Shown: one piece after another, positions 58,580 to 64,000 of the stretch
Numbering within the stretch: the first letter of the stretch is position 1
Layout of the letters: every line of letters begins with the position of its first letter
Source of the DNA: Erpetoichthys calabaricus
Taxonomy: Eukaryota > Chordata > Cladistia > Polypteriformes > Polypteridae
DNA: 64,000 nucleotides
Direction of reading: 5' to 3'
Assembly (NCBI RefSeq): GCF_900747795.2
Contig: NC_041401.2
Span: 121,183,722 to 121,247,721 of the forward strand
The notes under the pieces: generated by a model
The model's input: the letters and a program-made list of their open reading frames with translations, nothing else
What the model was told of the DNA's origin: nothing
Database searches by the model: none
Program-made: the position numbers and the translations under genes

Positions 58580-61500
58580 CCAGAGCCAACTATGGTGGGG
58601 GGAGGGGTGCTCTTAAGAAAGCCGAACATGTAAGTTTGGAAATTTCCAGTCATTCCTAACCACTGCCTGCTTCTCATTGGCCAACGCTTCCAAACTAGGT
58701 AATCATTGGTCTCGATTATCCACATTCCTGTCCACAGAGACATCTCATTGGCCCTAACCGCAGTTGGTCTAGGCACACATTATCAGTTCAGAATTTTTTT
58801 TTCTTTTAACATGAAGCCATTGGCAGGCTGTTCATCTCCATTCCACCTCAGAGGTGGATATGAAGTAACTTTTTTCTGCCTTAATTTTGACCTAGAATTA
58901 TGTTGCCATCTGTCCCCTGCCTCCCAAATGACCTTACCCGCCCCAACTAACTGTGTTACCTGAGAATATTTTCATTGGAATGAATCCAAATAATTGTTCT
59001 TTGGCAGGAGCTAATTGATTCAGGGGCCATTGGAGATGTCATCCATATCCAGCACCTGGAGCCGGTAAGTGATAAGAGGACAGGGCACAGGTGAACTCCC
59101 AATGGCCATCAGCTAGCATGGATTGATCCGTCTGTCTGTCCCTGCAGGTGGGCTTTTATCATTTTGCTCATTCTTTTGTGCGAGGGAACTGGCGTAAGGA
59201 ATCCCAAAGCTCGTTCTCTTTACTGACTAAGTCATCCCATGACATTGACCTGATCTTGTACTGGTTGGGCAACCGTAGGTATGATCATAATTGAGGTCCC
59301 CTCTGCCTCCTAAAAAAATATAATACCAGCCATGGTCTAGTACGAGAAGTTCTAGAGAAGCGGCTCAAAATTGCTCTGTAGCTAAGTCATTGTGGCTTTC
59401 TTCTATTTCAGATGTTTAAAGGTCTCATCGTTTGGAAGCCTAAGTCATTTTTCCAGTGACAACAAGGTGAGTATTTGGGTTGGGCACTTTTGCAGAGTTT
59501 CAGCTAGTCACTAAATCTGCACTTAATTGTCGCCTGTAGCCATCTGGTGCCACAGCCCGTTGTCTAGATTGTCCTGTGGAACAGCAATGCCCTTACTCTG
59601 CCAAGAGGATCTACCTGGATATGGTCAGACAGGTAAGACTCCCAGCAGCCCCCCTAAACTTTTCTAATTTTACTATCCTCTTCAAACCCCCATCTTAAGG
59701 GGGACTAAGCAGATGGCTCTATTGTCAAATGCAATCCTACTGACAATGACTCTTTTTAAAAGCCCTGGCCTGGCATTGTGTGCTGGCCCTTGCACAGCAG
59801 ATGTGGGGCTTACCTCCCTCCTTCTTTTTTCTACTCTCATTCCTACCTCTCTCCCTTCCCCCACTTCCTGCTTCTCCATCCCCCACTGTTCTCTCCTGCC
59901 TTTCTTTCACTTTGCTCCTGACTTTTTTTTCCCTTGTATGTGTCTCGTGTGATTTCTCAAGGTAAGTTTGACTTGGGCATTGTGCCACTTCTTGTTTGCA
60001 CTACCGGAGACCATTCAGTTGACCCAGTGACTATGTTTGAATTGTGAGTCAAGTGGCTGCGGCGCCATCTCTGCTGAAGCTGGTGTTGGGTTTCGGTGTC
60101 TATTGCTTCAAAATTGCATGGAAAGTAAGGGACTGTTGCAAGCTTGGCCAACTCTGCAGTAGCCATCTGTGCCTTTCATGTACTATGTACTTCATGCGCT
60201 GTGGTGTATCTTTGTGCTCCCCCTTCTTCCAATTAATCATTTTTATCCAATCTGTTCAGTGCTTCTTGAGCATGTACTGTCAGGTTTTTGACTGTTTTAC
60301 CTTGTCCTCTTCTAACTTAGTCATTCTTTCTCTGCCCCGTTTGAGCTGTCCTTACACTATGTTGCTCCAGAACAATGGTGGTAAGCAAGGTGATTCATTT
60401 AATCTATCCCCTATCCAGTGGAGTCTGGCACTTTGACATTCAACAAAGACCTTCCACAGAAACAGTGGAACAGTGCTACTTGTACCCAAAATTTCCAACA
60501 GCATTTTGATTTCACTCACCTTCACTTTCTCTACTAAAGTGAGAATGTAAATTGGGCTGCCATTTTCAGTTAATGAAGCCTACTTTATTTTTCTAGGGAT
60601 GTGTTGGTTGGCCAGTTTCAGTGCTCTGTCCTACCTCTAATGTGGACATTGAATCAGTCACTCGGGCTCTCCAGACTGGTCCATATGGACGCTGTGTTTA
60701 CTCCTGTGATAATGATGTTTGCACTAATCAGGTGAGGAAAGATCTGGGATCCTGTAATCCTCTTTGTTCCTGCACCCTCTAAATCTATTCCTATTGGTGA
60801 TTTTTTAGGTTGTGAATATGGAGTTTGAAGGAGGCCTCACTGTTGCCTTTTCCATGGTGGCATTCACAGAGAGACTGTGCCAGCGCATTACTACTATTTC
60901 AGGGTCAAAGGTAATAGAGGCCTAGATGATTGCTGTCCATATCTAGAAGCATTACACTAACATGTTCAGCTAGAAAGATGGCATTTGTGCATCTGTTATT
61001 GTGATGTTTGTTAGGATGACAAGAACAAGGTTTAGATTGTGTTGGATAGACTTCACTGCCCCCCTGTGGTTGTTGTGCTGCAGAAGCAGGCTTGTTGGAG
61101 TTTCTGAAGACAGCAAAGAGAAGGAGGGGTTGTTGTCTGAGCTGGCTAGAAAGGAGGAGTTCTTTGCCCACAGAGGCCCTCTGCCTGCTCCAATGCACCA
61201 GAGCTTCCGCTGTAGCTTTGGCAGAGCCACTCCAGACGGATCTCAAAGGGGACCGCGCCCACAGCTGCCTAGTGACGACTTCAAAGAAAAACAATGGCCC
61301 TTACTGGCAAAGAGAGAAATCCATTCAGCCACGGGAATTTGTTGCCTAGCAACTAGCCTAAGATGGGAGTAGGAGAGAGAGAGAGAAGGGGAAAGCAGGC
61401 AGCAGGGAGAGGTGAAGCAGTGCAGCTGGCACCTGGCATGTGTGTTTCCTCATTTATAACTGAGTACAGCTGGTGAGGAGAAAGAAGATGAGAGATAAGG

Positions 61501-62857
61501 GTAGAAGCAAAGGTCTCCTACTCCCACTGGAGAGAGACGATTGAAAGTTGCCAGCTCCCTACAGTGGCTAGAGGATACAAAGCATGTAGTGAACCTTAAT
61601 GTCTTCAGTATATGAGAGACCCTGGTGTGACTCTTCTGTGCTATGTGTATGTCTCTAATGGACAGCTGCCACCAATCTCCAGGGTTGCTGTCATGTTGGA
61701 GTCACAGACTAAGGGCTGAAATAGGCTGCCAAGTGGGCGTTTTTATTAAAAAAAAAAAAATGACACAGACAGTTACATAGAATGGGATGAGCATTTAGAA
61801 ATGAGGCGGGGCTTAAGCCATTCCAAAGAATGCCTCTGCTGGCAACAGAGCTGTTGTCATGGAAAAAATGTTGCCTTAGTGACCATGGAAAAGGGAGGGA
61901 AGATGAAGAGAGAAGATTGCAAAGCACAGGAGGACATATTTTGAACAATTAATAGCACTGCTGTGGCTACTCGCTCAGCTGTTTCACAGTGAATCCATCA
62001 CCTGCACCTATCTTCTTCTCCTAATCCTTTCAGAAGAGCAATTAAATATCTTCAATATTCTCTAAAGTGACTTAGGCAGCCTCTAACCCTTTGACTTGAC
62101 CCGACTGTCTTACCCCAAGAGGCTATGTGACCCATCCACCCTCTGGCTTGTTGTGATAAAAGTTTTTCTTTCTTTGGCAGGGAGAGCTATCTTGCAACAA
62201 TGACTCTGTGGTGCGGGTTTTCGATTTCCTGACCCAGAAGGAGACCGTTCATCATGTGGATAATGCAGGATTACTGGTCAGCTCTCTCCGAGCACATGGG
62301 GGCTCTGATTATTTCCTCATCAAGGATTTTGTGGCTGCGATAGCAGTAAGTATAAATAAGCATTGTAATTTCTGCACCCAAAACGTATGTTTTAGTTAAT
62401 TGTTATTCCATACAACCAGGAACCAGCCCCAAAGTGCTACTATTTTGCTTTAGCCAGTAAATATGAAACAGGCAATTCTGATTCACTCACTACTAGAACC
62501 ATGACATTTTTGTCATTTAAAATTGTAAAGTCGCCATTATCATGAGAATTCTGCAGAAGATGCCATTTTGATGACCATTAACTAAACACCTAGGTGTTTT
62601 GACTTCACATTGTCACTCCCCACTTGTGACCGTGAAACTGTACCTATGTAAATAATAATAAGACATTGTTTGTCTCCCTACAGTCTGGTGATGCAGCACT
62701 GATCCAGTCAGGCCCAAAGGAGACCCTAGCCAGCCATCTTCTGGTATTTGCTGCTGAGCAGGCACGCAAGGAGAACCGAATTGTGTTCTTTGAAGAAGAG
62801 TGGGCAGAAAAACTGGCCCAAGGAACAATGGGGCCAAACACAGCTACCCCCATTTAG
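53403..62857 (+). CDS. Gfo/Idh/MocA-family NAD(P)-dependent oxidoreductase
   Basis: Thirteen coding exons: 53403-53495, 55076-55160, 55245-55318, 55396-55455, 58082-58189, 59008-59064, 59148-59278, 59412-59466, 59540-59632, 60597-60731, 60809-60910, 62181-62345 and 62684-62857. They join in phase to 443 aa. The N-terminal Rossmann fold begins [19 protein letters not shown] (GxGxxG nucleotide motif). [12 protein letters not shown] and LLEKPMS (the EKP catalytic lysine motif) follow. The C-terminal half has [12 protein letters not shown] (catalytic histidine region). A cysteine cluster [18 protein letters not shown] precedes [13 protein letters not shown] and [16 protein letters not shown]. Those words are typical of bacterial sugar-type dehydrogenases of this family. 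The substrate is unknown; members act on sugars, inositols or their derivatives. There is no signal peptide or obvious targeting signal. The introns and vertebrate neighbours rule out contamination. I do not know a gene symbol. Confidence 0.9.
54458..54524. repeat. (CT)n microsatellite
   Basis: About 33 uninterrupted CT repeats in intron 1 of the oxidoreductase gene. A (AG)n run of similar length lies in intron 5 of the same gene. Confidence 0.97.
55623..57823. mobile_element. hAT-type element, about 2.2 kb, non-coding
   Basis: A perfect 8-bp duplication AGTAAGTT flanks it (55615-55622 and 57824-57831). The left end is CAGGGTTCGCACGACC and the right end, read inward, is CAAGGCCGGCCCTAGC, in keeping with hAT termini. 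Both ends lead into a TTAGGC/TTAGGTG-type block. The interior is AT-rich with no transposase I can recognise, so it is a non-autonomous or long-decayed copy. It fills most of intron 4 of the oxidoreductase gene and contains a nested retroelement fragment. Confidence 0.75.
57171..57360 (+). mobile_element. RTE-like LINE 3' end with (GAA)n tail
   Basis: A 190-bp insertion flanked by a perfect 18-bp duplication, ATTCTTTTGTTTGTAAAA (57153-57170 and 57361-57378). Sequence such as gtcaggaagggcatccagtg and gatccgctgtggcaacccct, then an AAG/GAA tail, is the common 3' end of an RTE-type LINE or of a SINE using that tail. It is 5'-truncated and nested in the hAT element, so it came later. Confidence 0.88.
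58523..58578. repeat. (AG)n microsatellite
   Basis: About 28 uninterrupted AG repeats in intron 5 of the oxidoreductase gene. Confidence 0.97.
60911..62180. other. Intron 11 of the oxidoreductase gene, no feature recognised
   Basis: This 1.27-kb intron has a GC-rich first half (about 61040-61460) with several short open frames on both strands and a poly-A run at 61748. It may include an interspersed repeat, but I could not find ends, duplications or protein similarity. Confidence 0.4.
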
Positions 62858-63204
62858 CTCTAGTAGTTGATGTGATCAGAAACAAAATTTAGAGCTGAAA
62901 GGCTTACATGATTATTGATTATGCAATCATGTTATAGTTGCACTTAAAATGCTTTACTGCAGAAAACATTACTAACAATTATAAAGAATTTATAAAATTG
63001 TTTACATTTTATGTTTTACTTTTATTTTGTATTATATCAGTAAGTAAGAAATAATCTGGTTTACATATTGTATATGTTCCTGAGGTGCGTCCAGGAGCCA
63101 AACCAAAGCCCTTCTTGAGCAGCAGCACCTTAACATTCACTGAGACCACTGCTATGAGTAGAACAGACATTGAACAGCCAGTTTCCCATTGCAGGGAATG
63201 GCAG
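62858..63204 (+). other. 3' flank of the oxidoreductase gene
   Basis: AT-rich sequence after the stop codon, presumably 3' UTR in its first part. I do not see a canonical AATAAA close to the stop, so the transcript end is uncertain. Confidence 0.4.
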
Positions 63205-63835
63205 CCTATGTGTAACAGCAAATACCTACCATTAAAAGCAAGAACAAGCAATGTCTATGTGCAACAGTATAAAGAAATCTCCAATATCTGGAAGGTAAAA
63301 AGCAAGAGGTCAGCAAAATCCTCTAGGTAGCAGGAACATTAAGAAGTCAGGTACATCCCATCGGTAACAGCAACATCCTGGAGATCACATGCCTCCCATA
63401 AGTAACAAGAATATCTAGATGTACCCCACTGTCTGTCGTAGGTGGCAAGAATTGCTGAGAGACTATCAAATTCTAGCAAGTAGTAGAAATATCAATTGGT
63501 CACATATCTCCAGTGGGTAACAGGAAAGTCTGAGAAGTCAGGCTCCTCCAATAAGTAACAGGAATTTTAGACATCAGGTGTTCTTCAAGGTAACAAGACT
63601 ATTTTAGAAGTTAGAAATATGAAGTCATAGAAACAACTGAGAAATTGGGTACCCCCATAAGTAATTGGGATATTTAGACATTGTGTACCCCCTACTGTAG
63701 CTTGTAAGAACATTAAGAAATCTGGTAACCCTCATCTGTAACAGGGAACATTCAGGAGGTCAGATGACTCCCACAGGTAACAGAAATATCTGGAAGCCAT
63801 ATATTATTGTCTTCCATATGTAACAAATATATATT
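63205..63835. repeat. 37-bp minisatellite, at least twelve diverged units
   Basis: The core gtaacaggaatatct and its variants recur at 63364, 63402, 63442, 63480, 63517, 63554, 63590, about 63627, 63661, 63704, 63738, 63777 and 63820. Spacing is mostly 36-40 bases, with extremes of 34 and 43. Each unit continues with an agaagtcagg block and a C-rich tacccccca-type block. Less regular units extend left to about 63205. The array runs close to the window edge. Confidence 0.85.
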
Positions 63836-64000
63836 AATGTTCATGAATCAGGAACAGGTAAGAGGTTAGAGTTCAAAATGAATAACATAGATCTCACAAA
63901 TATTGCTATGAACAATCTCTAGAGGTAACCAAGAAACAAGAACAGTGAAGTCACGTGGGCTCAGTATATAGCAAAATCAATCCAGTAATTGACTATGAAG

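Noticed and set aside
61001-61372. A 123-aa frame in intron 11 of the oxidoreductase gene as an extra exon or separate gene.
   Set aside because: The flanking exons already join in phase, the translation has no recognised similarity, and overlapping frames on both strands are equally long.
53403-62857. Oxidoreductase as bacterial contamination in the assembly.
   Set aside because: Thirteen exons with consensus splice sites, with eukaryotic repeats inside the introns, cannot come from a bacterial contig.
63205-63835. Regular repeats with spacers resembling a CRISPR array.
   Set aside because: The repeat units drift gradually with no constant repeat and unique spacer pattern. The genome is eukaryotic and no cas gene is present. 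It is a minisatellite.

Overview
The window is vertebrate nuclear DNA, most likely from a ray-finned fish. It holds six multi-exon protein genes with GT-AG introns, polyadenylation signals and a heavy load of transposons. The five recognisable gene families are vertebrate ones. TTC34, MMEL1 and PRXL2B lie together in the same neighbourhood as on human 1p36, and SLC45A1 also maps to 1p36 in human. The commonest repeat is a tRNA-headed SINE with a (GGAT)n tail, which I associate with fish and in particular with bichir/reedfish-type genomes. The species guess is weak; the fish assignment is firm. Layout: 1-592 upstream of ttc34; 593-8999 ttc34 (+, 7 coding exons, 1068 aa), with a Tc1 transposon in intron 3 and SINEs in introns 4 and 6; 9000-13392 intergenic, with a homeobox-site-rich stretch at 9.83-10.08 kb and an old minisatellite at 10.3-11.6 kb; 13393-25821 mmel1 (+, 22 coding exons, 754 aa); 26944-35301 prxl2b (-, 7 coding exons, 201 aa, tail-to-tail with mmel1), whose large intron 2 contains a transposon nest; 35302-40983 intergenic with a Tc1 copy, a Penelope-like remnant and a probable slc45a1 first exon; 40984-45633 slc45a1 (+, 8 coding exons, 765 aa); 47635-49555 a prothymosin gene (-, 5 exons, 125 aa), tail-to-tail with slc45a1 and with a duplicated GC-rich upstream region; 49556-53402 intergenic with SINEs; 53403-62857 a Gfo/Idh/MocA-type oxidoreductase gene (+, 13 coding exons, 443 aa) of bacterial-like sequence, with a 2.2-kb hAT element in intron 4; 62858-64000 3' flank with a 37-bp minisatellite. 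The genes do not form a pathway. They are ordinary housekeeping or tissue genes: a TPR scaffold, a neprilysin-like ectopeptidase, a thioredoxin-fold prostaglandin-metabolism enzyme, a proton-coupled sugar transporter, a nuclear acidic chaperone-like protein and a sugar-type dehydrogenase. Most structural novelty is in the repeats: a hAT element with three termini, a Tc1 copy whose later insertions subtract out to the canonical length, a DD35E Tc1 with a single nonsense codon, and an unnamed 0.97-kb inverted-repeat element with a conserved coding remnant. I found no CRISPR array, operon, rRNA or free-standing tRNA, and no convincing exogenous virus copy.
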